A stretch of 8,349 nucleotides of DNA from Mucilaginibacter sp. (GTDB lineage: Bacteria > Bacteroidota > Bacteroidia > Sphingobacteriales > Sphingobacteriaceae), in NCBI GenBank assembly GCA_025934475.1, contig JAICXZ010000095.1, positions 1 through 8,349 on the forward strand. The letters are read 5' to 3'. Of this stretch, positions 1 through 4,722 are shown in pieces. The stretch's first letter is position 1; each line of letters opens with the position of its first letter. Both the position numbers and the translations under genes were made by a program. The notes under the pieces are model-generated. The model was not told the DNA's origin. It saw only the letters and a list, made by a program, of their open reading frames with translations, and searched no databases.

Positions 1-188
1 ACGTGGTGGAGATTATCGTGATCAAGTACGTTAACGATCTCGAACGGGCCGGTGTGGCGTATCGCGTAGGTCGGACTTTTGATGTCGGATGCAATGACGC
101 TGTCGGCGCCGTAAATATTGCGTAAGGCGCTCACCAGTTCTGTCCCTATCTGGCCATTGGCGCCTATGACTAATATCTTTTCGGTCAT
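1..188 (-). CDS. tdh: L-threonine 3-dehydrogenase, short-chain (NAD-epimerase-like) type, N-terminal part
   Basis: Only the first 62 codons are in the window; the gene runs off the left edge. Known role of the family: NAD-dependent oxidation of L-threonine to 2-amino-3-ketobutyrate in the cytoplasm, the first step of threonine breakdown to glycine and acetyl-CoA. Visible evidence: it begins MTEKILVIGANGQIGTEL, a Rossmann glycine motif (Gly9, Gly12, Gly15) followed by the family-typical GQIGTELV, then YGADSVIASDI with the NAD-ribose acidic residue (Asp35), then GPFEIVNVLD, which matches the GPFE-ILDVTD stretch of UDP-galactose-epimerase-like threonine dehydrogenases. The start is the only ATG that keeps the glycine motif near the N-terminus. 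It is divergent from asd, so threonine breakdown and the aspartate-family biosynthetic branch lie back to back. Another extended-SDR epimerase is possible because most of the protein is not visible. Confidence 0.82.
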   Translation of the reverse strand, partial: MTEKILVIGANGQIGTELVSALRNIYGADSVIASDIKSPTYAIRHTGPFEIVNVLDHDNLHH

Positions 189-205
189 GAAAGTTCAGTT
201 GGGGA

Positions 206-213
206 CAAAGGTA
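206..213 (-). promoter_or_regulatory. Bacteroidota -7 promoter box for tdh
   Basis: Read on the minus strand this is TACCTTTG, a full match to the Bacteroidota sigma-A -7 consensus TAnnTTTG. It ends 17 bases before the tdh ATG and so predicts a 5' leader of roughly a dozen bases. I see no TTG at the usual -33 distance, so the call rests on the -7 box and its position. Confidence 0.5.
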
Positions 214-231
214 GATTTTTTTGTCTGAATC

Positions 232-283
232 AGAATTTGCAGAATTTGAGAATTTCCAGAATTAAAATTTAGATACAGAATTT
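232..283. repeat. Irregular AGAATTT repeat cluster
   Basis: AGAATTT occurs at 232-238, 241-247, 249-255 and 277-283, with a shorter AGAATT at 258-263. The first four copies are spaced 9, 8 and 9 bases apart. It lies upstream of the tdh promoter in the divergent tdh-asd spacer. Function is unknown; it could be AT-rich upstream DNA or part of the short-period repeats seen elsewhere in this window. Confidence 0.5.
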
Positions 284-342
284 TTACAAATCTGCAAATT
301 CGGCGTCAGCATAGGGTCAATAAATTAACATGCAGCTAATTC

Positions 343-361
343 AACTACCAAACAGGTAGTT
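343..361. promoter_or_regulatory. Perfect 19-base palindrome, candidate operator upstream of asd
   Basis: AACTACC, five bases (AAACA), then GGTAGTT: two exact 7-base arms in an AT-rich spacer, 64 bases before the asd ATG. Size and symmetry fit the operator of a homodimeric repressor such as a TetR- or GntR-family protein. No such regulator is encoded in this window, so the binding protein is unknown. A weak promoter-like TATTTG lies just downstream at about 381-386. A short RNA hairpin is the alternative; there is no T-tract, so it is not a terminator. Confidence 0.4.
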
Positions 362-425
362 AAACCACTAAAAATTCCGATATTTGCTCTCCAATTAATA
401 TTATCGTTTAACAACTTAAAACAAA

Positions 426-1436
426 ATGAAAGTCGCAGTAGTAGGTGCCACAGGATTAGTGGGCACTAAAATGTTGCAGGTTCTGGCAGAACGCAACTTC
501 CCCGTAACAGAATTGATCCCCGTAGCTTCGGAAAAGAGTGTTGGTAAAGAAGTAACATTCAAGGGTAAGCAGTATAAGGTGGTTTCTGTAGAGGATGCGA
601 TAAAACAAAAGCCCGACCTGGCCCTGTTTTCGGCCGGCGGGAGCACTTCATTGGCACAGGCCCCTTTGTTTGCAGAAGCGGGCACAACCGTAGTTGACAA
701 CTCATCAGCATGGCGCATGGATCCAACCAAAAAACTGGTTGTTCCCGAAGTAAATGCTAATGTGTTGACAGCCGAGGATAAAATTATTGCCAACCCAAAT
801 TGCTCAACCATACAAATGGTAGTGGCGCTGAAGCCGCTTCATGATAAATATAAGATCAAAAGGATCGTGGTATCTACATACCAGTCAGTAACCGGCACCG
901 GTGTTAAAGCTGTTGATCAGCTTTTCAACGAGCGTAAGGGCATTACCGATGGGCCAAGAGCATATAGCTACCCCATCGACCTGAACGTGATCCCGCATAT
1001 CGACGTTTTCACCGACAATGGCTATACCAAAGAGGAAATGAAAATGATCAAGGAAACGCAAAAGATCATGGGCGATGACAGCATTAAAGTTACCGCTACA
1101 ACCGTGCGTATCCCGGTTATCGGTGGTCACTCGGAGTCGGTAAACATCGAATTTGCCAATGATTTCGACCTGGCTGAAGTAAAATCACTGCTTGAAAAAG
1201 CGCCCGGCGTAGTCGTAGTTGACGACGTTGCCAACCTGAAATACCCAATGCCGCTTGACGCGCACGAAAAAGACGAAGTATTCGTAGGTCGCCTGCGTCG
1301 AGACGAAAGTCAGGCAAACACGCTGAACGCCTGGATCGTATCAGACAACCTGCGCAAAGGCGCTGCTACCAACGCGGTACAGATTGCCGAGTATCTGATG
1401 GCGAATCATTTGATTGGGCAGAGCGTAGAAGCTTGA
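426..1436 (+). CDS. asd: Aspartate-semialdehyde dehydrogenase
   Basis: Reduces beta-aspartyl phosphate to aspartate semialdehyde with NADPH, the shared step to lysine/diaminopimelate, threonine, methionine and isoleucine; cytoplasmic, normally a homodimer or tetramer. The 336-residue length is normal. Visible motifs in order: NADP-binding GATGLVG (residues 7-13), SSAWRMD with the phosphate-binding Arg97, catalytic Cys126 in NPNCST, YQSVTGTG with Gln153, and IPVIGGHSE with the catalytic acid/base His235; EVFVGRLRRD (284-293) is typical of the C-terminal part. The start is fixed by an in-frame TAA three codons upstream (417-419). There is no Shine-Dalgarno sequence, only an A-rich leader, as usual in this phylum. 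It stands alone, bounded downstream by a terminator, and is divergent from tdh. All catalytic residues are present. Confidence 0.97.
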   Translation: MKVAVVGATGLVGTKMLQVLAERNFPVTELIPVASEKSVGKEVTFKGKQYKVVSVEDAIKQKPDLALFSAGGSTSLAQAPLFAEAGTTVVDNSSAWRMDPTKKLVVPEVNANVLTAEDKIIANPNCSTIQMVVALKPLHDKYKIKRIVVSTYQSVTGTGVKAVDQLFNERKGITDGPRAYSYPIDLNVIPHIDVFTDNGYTKEEMKMIKETQKIMGDDSIKVTATTVRIPVIGGHSESVNIEFANDFDLAEVKSLLEKAPGVVVVDDVANLKYPMPLDAHEKDEVFVGRLRRDESQANTLNAWIVSDNLRKGAATNAVQIAEYLMANHLIGQSVEA

Positions 1437-1437
1437 G

Positions 1438-1470
1438 TTTAGAGATTAGAGACTGGAGATTAGAGATTAA
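1438..1470. repeat. Short-period GAGATTA repeat after asd
   Basis: Directly after the asd stop comes a run of 7-9-base units of the type TTAGAGA / GAGATTA (TTAGAGATTAGAGACTGGAG and on). Similar strings are common between genes in Sphingobacteriaceae, as far as I remember. Part of it (AGACTGGA, 1450-1457) pairs exactly with TCCAGTCT at 1473-1480, so the transcript can form a hairpin with an 8-base stem and a 15-base loop ahead of the terminator. Confidence 0.6.
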
Positions 1471-1491
1471 GTTCCAGTCTTTGCAATAATG

Positions 1492-1528
1492 AAATAGGGA
1501 TGATCTGGAGATTATCCCTATTTTTATT
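1492..1528 (+). terminator. Intrinsic terminator of asd
   Basis: AAATAGGGAT (1492-1501) pairs perfectly over 10 bases with ATCCCTATTT (1514-1523), with a 12-base loop, and the right arm leads into TTTTTATT. It closes the asd unit 4 bases before the next ATG, so the following gene probably needs its own promoter. The T-tract includes TATTTTTA (1519-1526), one base off the TAnnTTTG box and 5 bases before that ATG; this may be such a promoter, but the match is weak. Confidence 0.8.
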
Positions 1529-1531
1529 GGC

Positions 1532-2293
1532 ATGAAATACCTGAATCTTTATTTTACTGCTTTTTGCTTATTTATTTCATCCTCGCTGTTTGCTCAATCA
1601 CCCCAACAAATTGAGGCTGATCTCATAAAATCATTTAAAGAGATTAACGATGATGTTGGAAAGAATGACTATGAGCATCTAGGCAATGCAAACGGACAAT
1701 TTGCCAACAAGCTAAAAAGCTACGCTGAAAAAAATCCGACTACGATAAATTATCCCTTCAATCAACTAAAGAAACAACCAATTAGTATCCTAAGCTCCGC
1801 GGACGGGTTATTTCGTATATATTCCTGGGACAATGAAGGCGGCGGAACAATGCGCTTTTTTGAAAATGTATTTCAATATAAATCCGGAACTGGGACGATT
1901 GCAGCAATTGATGCACCTGGACCTGACGGTGACAATAGACCCGGTTATCAAAAACTTTACACTTTCAAAGCAAATGGCAAAACCTATTATTTGGCCACTA
2001 CACTTGAGATAGGTTCGTCAAAGGATATTGGAGGAGGAATACAGGTGTTTTCAATAGAAAATAACGAGCTAAACGCCGATATGAAAATCATTAAAACTAA
2101 AACAGGCTTACACAGCCAAATTAATTATGGCTATGACCTTTCCAAAACGGACGAGAAGGTGACCTCGGAAATTCACTTTGATGCCGGTACGCAGTCTATT
2201 TATGTCCCGATAGTTTTAGAGCAGGGAAAACTTACCAATAAGTACATCATCTACAAATTCACCGGCCAATATTTTGAGCGGGTGAAGAATTGA
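1532..2293 (+). CDS. Secreted protein of unknown function
   Basis: 253 residues. Residues 1-21 form a clear Sec signal peptide: Lys2, a hydrophobic stretch LYFTAFCLFISSSLF, and a probable signal peptidase I site after SLFA (Ala21), leaving a mature protein that starts QSPQQIEAD. No lipobox Cys sits at the right place, so it is more likely periplasmic or exported than a lipoprotein. The mature part has a charged helical start (about 25-60) and then a beta-rich region with many aromatic residues (LFRIYSWDNEGGGTMRFFEN, about 93-112, and a C-terminal IIYKFTGQYFERV). I recognise the SSADGLFRIYSWD kind of stretch from uncharacterised Bacteroidota proteins but cannot name a family or function. The sequence looks more AT-rich than asd. 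It begins right after the asd terminator and ends 23 bases before hicB. Confidence 0.85.
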   Translation: MKYLNLYFTAFCLFISSSLFAQSPQQIEADLIKSFKEINDDVGKNDYEHLGNANGQFANKLKSYAEKNPTTINYPFNQLKKQPISILSSADGLFRIYSWDNEGGGTMRFFENVFQYKSGTGTIAAIDAPGPDGDNRPGYQKLYTFKANGKTYYLATTLEIGSSKDIGGGIQVFSIENNELNADMKIIKTKTGLHSQINYGYDLSKTDEKVTSEIHFDAGTQSIYVPIVLEQGKLTNKYIIYKFTGQYFERVKN

Positions 2294-2304
2294 TTGAAAT
2301 TCAT

Positions 2305-2312
2305 TAAATTTG
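2305..2312 (+). promoter_or_regulatory. Bacteroidota -7 promoter box at the hicB start
   Basis: TAAATTTG, a full TAnnTTTG match, ends 4 bases before the hicB ATG (2317). If active, transcription would begin at or next to the start codon. No well-placed -33 TTTG is visible; TTTG at 2273-2276 is too far and TTG at 2290-2292 too near. The surrounding AT-rich sequence contains weak inverted repeats (GAATT-N6-AATTC, 2287-2302). Confidence 0.45.
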
Positions 2313-2316
2313 ATTT

Positions 2317-2523
2317 ATGAACGAGATATTCTTTTTGGTTGAGGAAGCGTTGGAAGGCGGATATACCGCTCGTGCAATTGGCGAAAGCATATTTACAGAA
2401 GGTGATACGCTGGATGAACTAAAAGGCAACATTCGTGAAGCTGTTCAATGTCATTTTGATGAACCAAATATTCCTAAGGTAATCAGGCTTCATTTTGTAA
2501 AGGAAGAGATTATAACGGTGTAA
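2317..2523 (+). CDS. hicB: HicB-family antitoxin
   Basis: 68 residues, matching the small single-domain HicB-like fold (degraded RNase H fold) that binds and blocks the HicA mRNA interferase. Family-like stretches: EALEGGYTARAIGESIFTEG (residues 10-29) and GDTLDELKGNIREAVQCHF (29-47), the 'T-G-D-T-x-x-E-L-x-x-N-I-R-E-A' signature of HicB antitoxins. Proteins of this type are sometimes misnamed '2-oxoisovalerate dehydrogenase'. There is no C-terminal HTH or ribbon-helix-helix domain, so unlike longer HicB proteins it shows no obvious DNA-binding part for autoregulation. It is the first gene of a hicB-hicA pair with a 12-base gap. The antitoxin-first order is the reverse of E. coli hicAB. Confidence 0.85.
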   Translation: MNEIFFLVEEALEGGYTARAIGESIFTEGDTLDELKGNIREAVQCHFDEPNIPKVIRLHFVKEEIITV

Positions 2524-2535
2524 CATCAAACCTTC

Positions 2536-2781
2536 ATGTCACCGAAAACCCCTCGTAATGTATCTGGCTCCGATCTGGTTAAATTGTTCCGCAAATACGG
2601 ATATGAAGTTGTCAGGCAGAAAGGTAGCCACATTAGATTATCACGAACATCAGGCGAAGGCACACACAACCTGACTGTGCCTAATCATGATCCGGTGAAG
2701 TTGGGCACACTTAATGCTATTTTGAGTGATGCTGCAGATCAGCTCAAAGTAAGTAAGGACGAGCTGATCGGCAAGTTGTAA
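2536..2781 (+). CDS. hicA: HicA-family mRNA interferase toxin
   Basis: 81 residues with the HicA (YcfA-like) double-stranded-RNA-binding fold: SGSDLVKLFRKYGYEVVRQK (residues 10-29), the catalytic His32 in GSHIRL, then NLTVPNHDPVKLGTLNAIL (45-63), the conserved VPxH...GTL core. The family cleaves mRNA independently of the ribosome and is neutralised by HicB. It is complete and the catalytic His is present, so a working toxin is expected. It is somewhat longer than E. coli HicA, with extra residues at both ends. It follows hicB by 12 bases and is almost certainly co-transcribed with it. The start ATG lacks a Shine-Dalgarno sequence. Confidence 0.9.
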   Translation: MSPKTPRNVSGSDLVKLFRKYGYEVVRQKGSHIRLSRTSGEGTHNLTVPNHDPVKLGTLNAILSDAADQLKVSKDELIGKL

Positions 2782-2793
2782 TTGATAAACTCT

Positions 2794-2826
2794 ATCAACC
2801 ATTCAACTTAATCAACCCAATCAACT
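2794..2826. repeat. Short-period ATCAACC repeat between hicA and lysR
   Basis: Four degenerate units ATCAACC (2794-2800), ATTCAACT (2801-2808), ATCAACC (2811-2817) and ATCAACT (2820-2826), spaced 7-10 bases apart. This fills most of the 56-base spacer before lysR. It looks like the same class of short-period spacer repeat as the GAGATTA run after asd, with a different unit. Confidence 0.6.
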
Positions 2827-2833
2827 AAATTAG
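2826..2833 (+). promoter_or_regulatory. Near-consensus -7 box at the lysR start
   Basis: TAAATTAG differs from TAnnTTTG at one position and ends 4 bases before the lysR ATG (2838), the same spacing as at hicB and crtD. Weaker than those because of the mismatch; lysR could instead be read through from hicBA, as no terminator lies between. Confidence 0.25.
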
Positions 2834-2837
2834 CCCC

Positions 2838-3731
2838 ATGATCTCCTTCGCACATCGCGTATTTATGGAAGTTGCTGCTAATTTGAGTTTCTCAAAAGCG
2901 GCTCAGGTGTTGTTTGTGACGCAGCCGGCTATCAGCAAGCACGTAAAGGCGCTGGAAGATCAGTATAAAGTGCCGCTGTTTGAACGTAAGGGAAATAGTA
3001 TCCTGTTAACTGAGGCCGGAAAAAAACTGAACGAATATTTGCTTCAGGCTAATGATATTGAACGCAAGATAGAGTATGAGCTTTCGATCCTGAGCAACAT
3101 GTCGCAGGCGGCGGGACATTTGCGATTGGGCGCCAGCACCACGATCGCCTTGTACATATTGCCGCCCATACTTTCCGGCTTTCAAAAGGAATATGAAAAT
3201 GTCCATATCCAGTTAGTGAACCGCAACTCGGAGTATGTTCTCAATGCCTTGCTCAGTCATGAGGTTGACCTGGGTATTATTGAAGTGGATAACAAACTCA
3301 CCACTGTTTCCTACAAACCGTTCATGAGCGACGAAGTGATTCCGGTGTGCTCGGCTAATAGTCCGCTTGCGGGGAAATCGCTTACCCTTAAGCAACTGGT
3401 CAAAACTCCCATAGCTTTGCGCGAACGTGGCTCGGGTACGCTAAATGCATTGCTAAAAGCCCTTGGCGATCATCATATCAAACCCGCCGAGCTGAATGTG
3501 AAGATACGTCTGGGCGGAACGGAAGCCCTAAAAAACTTCCTGCTGGCCGACCAGTGTCTCGGCTTTATGCCGCGGCCATCCATTACCCGTCAATTAGCCG
3601 ATGGCGATTTGGTTGAAGTACCTATAGATGATCTCAAAATAACCCGTGATTTTTACTTCATCCGCCGCAAAGGGACTGAGGATTTTGGCCTTACCAGTAA
3701 CTTTATGAATTACGCGCTGCAATACGTGTAA
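2838..3731 (+). CDS. LysR-family transcriptional regulator
   Basis: 297 residues, the usual LysR length. Residues 1-62 form the winged HTH with the recognition region FSKAAQVLFVTQPAISKHVKALE (split: FSKAAQVLF 18-26, TQPAISKHV 28-36) and wing PLFERKGNSILLTEAG (46-61). A linker helix follows, then from about residue 92 a periplasmic-binding-like effector domain with the start HLRLGASTTIALYILPPIL (94-112), DLGIIEV (144-150), RERGSGT (195-201) and LGFMPRP (241-247). The RERGSGT stretch resembles the CysL/YeiE branch, which senses small anions or sulfur compounds, but the ligand here is not predictable. LysR genes usually control a divergent neighbour; here the upstream neighbour hicBA is on the same strand, so the target is not evident. 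The PfpI gene downstream is separated by 362 bases. Confidence 0.93.
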   Translation: MISFAHRVFMEVAANLSFSKAAQVLFVTQPAISKHVKALEDQYKVPLFERKGNSILLTEAGKKLNEYLLQANDIERKIEYELSILSNMSQAAGHLRLGASTTIALYILPPILSGFQKEYENVHIQLVNRNSEYVLNALLSHEVDLGIIEVDNKLTTVSYKPFMSDEVIPVCSANSPLAGKSLTLKQLVKTPIALRERGSGTLNALLKALGDHHIKPAELNVKIRLGGTEALKNFLLADQCLGFMPRPSITRQLADGDLVEVPIDDLKITRDFYFIRRKGTEDFGLTSNFMNYALQYV

Positions 3732-4093
3732 AACATACTCCAACTTCCTTAAAAAATATGTCATTTCGACGAACCCACGAACGCCTCAGCGTGAGATGGG
3801 TGAGGAGAAACCTTTTCGAATAGGCGTCCCCGCCATGAATAGCTTACATGCACGGCGCACATGCATAGCGGTAAAGATTCCTCCTCGCTCCCTTTCACAG
3901 TCCCTAAGCCGCTCGTTCGGAATGACATCGTTTTGTTATAAGGTTATTGCCAGGCTAAAAGACAAATGCCTCAAGTAAACTGCGCGTCAAAACATATATA
4001 AGCCCGCCTTTTCTCAAAAAAACTAAAACCAAGCATCCTGCCGAATGTAGTTAATATGAAAGGAATTTAATTTCTAATTAATAGCATACCATC
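3732..4093. other. Gene-free 362-base spacer between lysR and the PfpI gene
   Basis: It contains the 171-base imperfect palindrome (3758-3928). The remaining 3929-4093 is AT-rich with an A-run at about 4017-4022 and AAAGGAATTT at about 4059-4068. That purine tract is too far (about 25 bases) from the ATG at 4094 to be a ribosome site. No TAnnTTTG box and no hairpin with a T-tract was found. The promoter of the PfpI gene should lie here, but I cannot place it. Confidence 0.6.
3758..3928. repeat. Imperfect palindromic intergenic element with GTCATTTCGACGAAC ends
   Basis: The left end reads ATGTCATTTCGACGAAC (3758-3774); the right end, read on the other strand, is ATGTCATTCCGAACGAGC (3928-3911). 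Further in, GAGGAGAAACCTTTT (3802-3816) pairs with the reverse of AAAGATTCCTCCTC (3873-3886). The centre holds a small GGCG/CGCC hairpin (3823-3834) and a direct ACATGCA repeat (3846-3852, 3859-3865). I recognise the end sequence and the GTGAGGAGAAA-CTTT motif as a dispersed palindromic element of Sphingobacteriaceae and related genomes, comparable to REP/MITE elements; this is from memory. It encodes no transposase. It could act as a bidirectional hairpin at the end of lysR. Confidence 0.75.
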
Positions 4094-4648
4094 ATGGCAA
4101 GTTTGAATAATCGCAAAGTGGCAATCCTCACCGAAGAAGGATTTGAACAGGTAGAGCTGACCAGTCCAAAAGAGGCATTGGAAGCAGTTGGGGCGACAGT
4201 TGACGTGATATCGCCCAAAAGCGGCAAGATAAAGGCGTGGAATCACACTGACTGGGGCATCGAGATCAACGTGGATAAAGAACTAAGCCAGGTAAGTCCA
4301 GATGATTATGATGCTTTAATGCTGCCAGGAGGTGTGATGAATCCCGATAAGCTGCGTCAGAATAAAGAAGCAGTGGCGTTTGCATCAGCATTCCTGGACG
4401 AAGGTAAGCCTGTTGCCGCTATTTGCCATGGGCCGCAGTTATTGATAGAAACAGGATTGATTGGCGGTCGAAATATGACTTCCTACCCATCGTTGCAAAC
4501 CGACCTGAAGAATGCCGGCGCACACTGGATCGATCAGGAAGTGGTTGTGGACAATGGTTTGGTAACCAGCCGTACGCCGAAAGATTTAGATGCATTTAAC
4601 GCTAAAATGATAGAAGAAATTGGTGAGGGTCAGCACCACGAGGTATAA
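4094..4648 (+). CDS. PfpI/DJ-1 family protein (YhbO-like, general stress protein 18 type)
   Basis: 184 residues, the usual length of the PfpI/YhbO group of the DJ-1 superfamily, cytoplasmic homo-oligomers active in resistance to oxidative, heat and carbonyl stress. Protease, glyoxalase and deglycase activities have been reported for relatives; the exact activity here is unknown. Visible: KVAILTEEGFEQVEL with Glu18, which primes the nucleophile; LMLPGG (75-80); the nucleophile elbow AAICHGPQLL with Cys111 and His112; and the C-terminal SRTPKDLDAFN (159-169) typical of the subgroup. All active-site residues are present. It ends with a His-rich tail (GQHHEV). It is a single-gene unit: a palindromic element lies far upstream and a strong terminator 32 bases downstream. 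No ribosome binding site is visible. Confidence 0.93.
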   Translation: MASLNNRKVAILTEEGFEQVELTSPKEALEAVGATVDVISPKSGKIKAWNHTDWGIEINVDKELSQVSPDDYDALMLPGGVMNPDKLRQNKEAVAFASAFLDEGKPVAAICHGPQLLIETGLIGGRNMTSYPSLQTDLKNAGAHWIDQEVVVDNGLVTSRTPKDLDAFNAKMIEEIGEGQHHEV

Positions 4649-4680
4649 ATCCAAAAACTGATTCACAGCACTGTGAGGGG

Positions 4681-4711
4681 AAGCATCCGCCGGTTGGTGG
4701 ATGCTTTTTTT
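4681..4711 (+). terminator. Strong intrinsic terminator of the PfpI gene
   Basis: AAGCATCCGCC (4681-4691), loop GGTT, GGTGGATGCTT (4696-4706): an 11-base-pair stem with one G-T pair and a four-base loop, followed by an unbroken T-tract to 4711. It is a textbook factor-independent terminator. The last T is also the first base of the crtD -7 box. Confidence 0.92.
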
Positions 4712-4718
4712 ATATTTG
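4711..4718 (+). promoter_or_regulatory. Bacteroidota -7 promoter box at the crtD start
   Basis: TATATTTG, a full TAnnTTTG match, ends 4 bases before the ATG at 4723. The box begins within the T-tract of the preceding terminator. TTG at 4694-4696 lies 14 bases upstream, shorter than the roughly 19 expected for a -33 element. It predicts a transcript starting at or next to the AUG. Confidence 0.5.
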
Positions 4719-4722
4719 CCAC

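Noticed and set aside
189..425. Lysine or other riboswitch in the asd leader
   Set aside because: The spacer is AT-rich, with only one short palindrome and small repeats; there is no multi-helix structure or known riboswitch core.
416..811. 131-codon open frame on the minus strand opposite asd, and further frames opposite asd at 885-1130 and 1117-1317
   Set aside because: They lie wholly or almost wholly inside a gene with clear catalytic motifs and show no recognisable domain; they are shadows of asd coding.
2794..2826. CRISPR array or iteron origin
   Set aside because: Units are 7-10 bases, degenerate and contiguous, without spacers of constant length, cas genes or a replication protein gene.
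3796..3978. 60-codon open frame on the plus strand between lysR and the PfpI gene
   Set aside because: It lies mostly within the palindromic element and reads through its arms; composition and context do not look like a gene.
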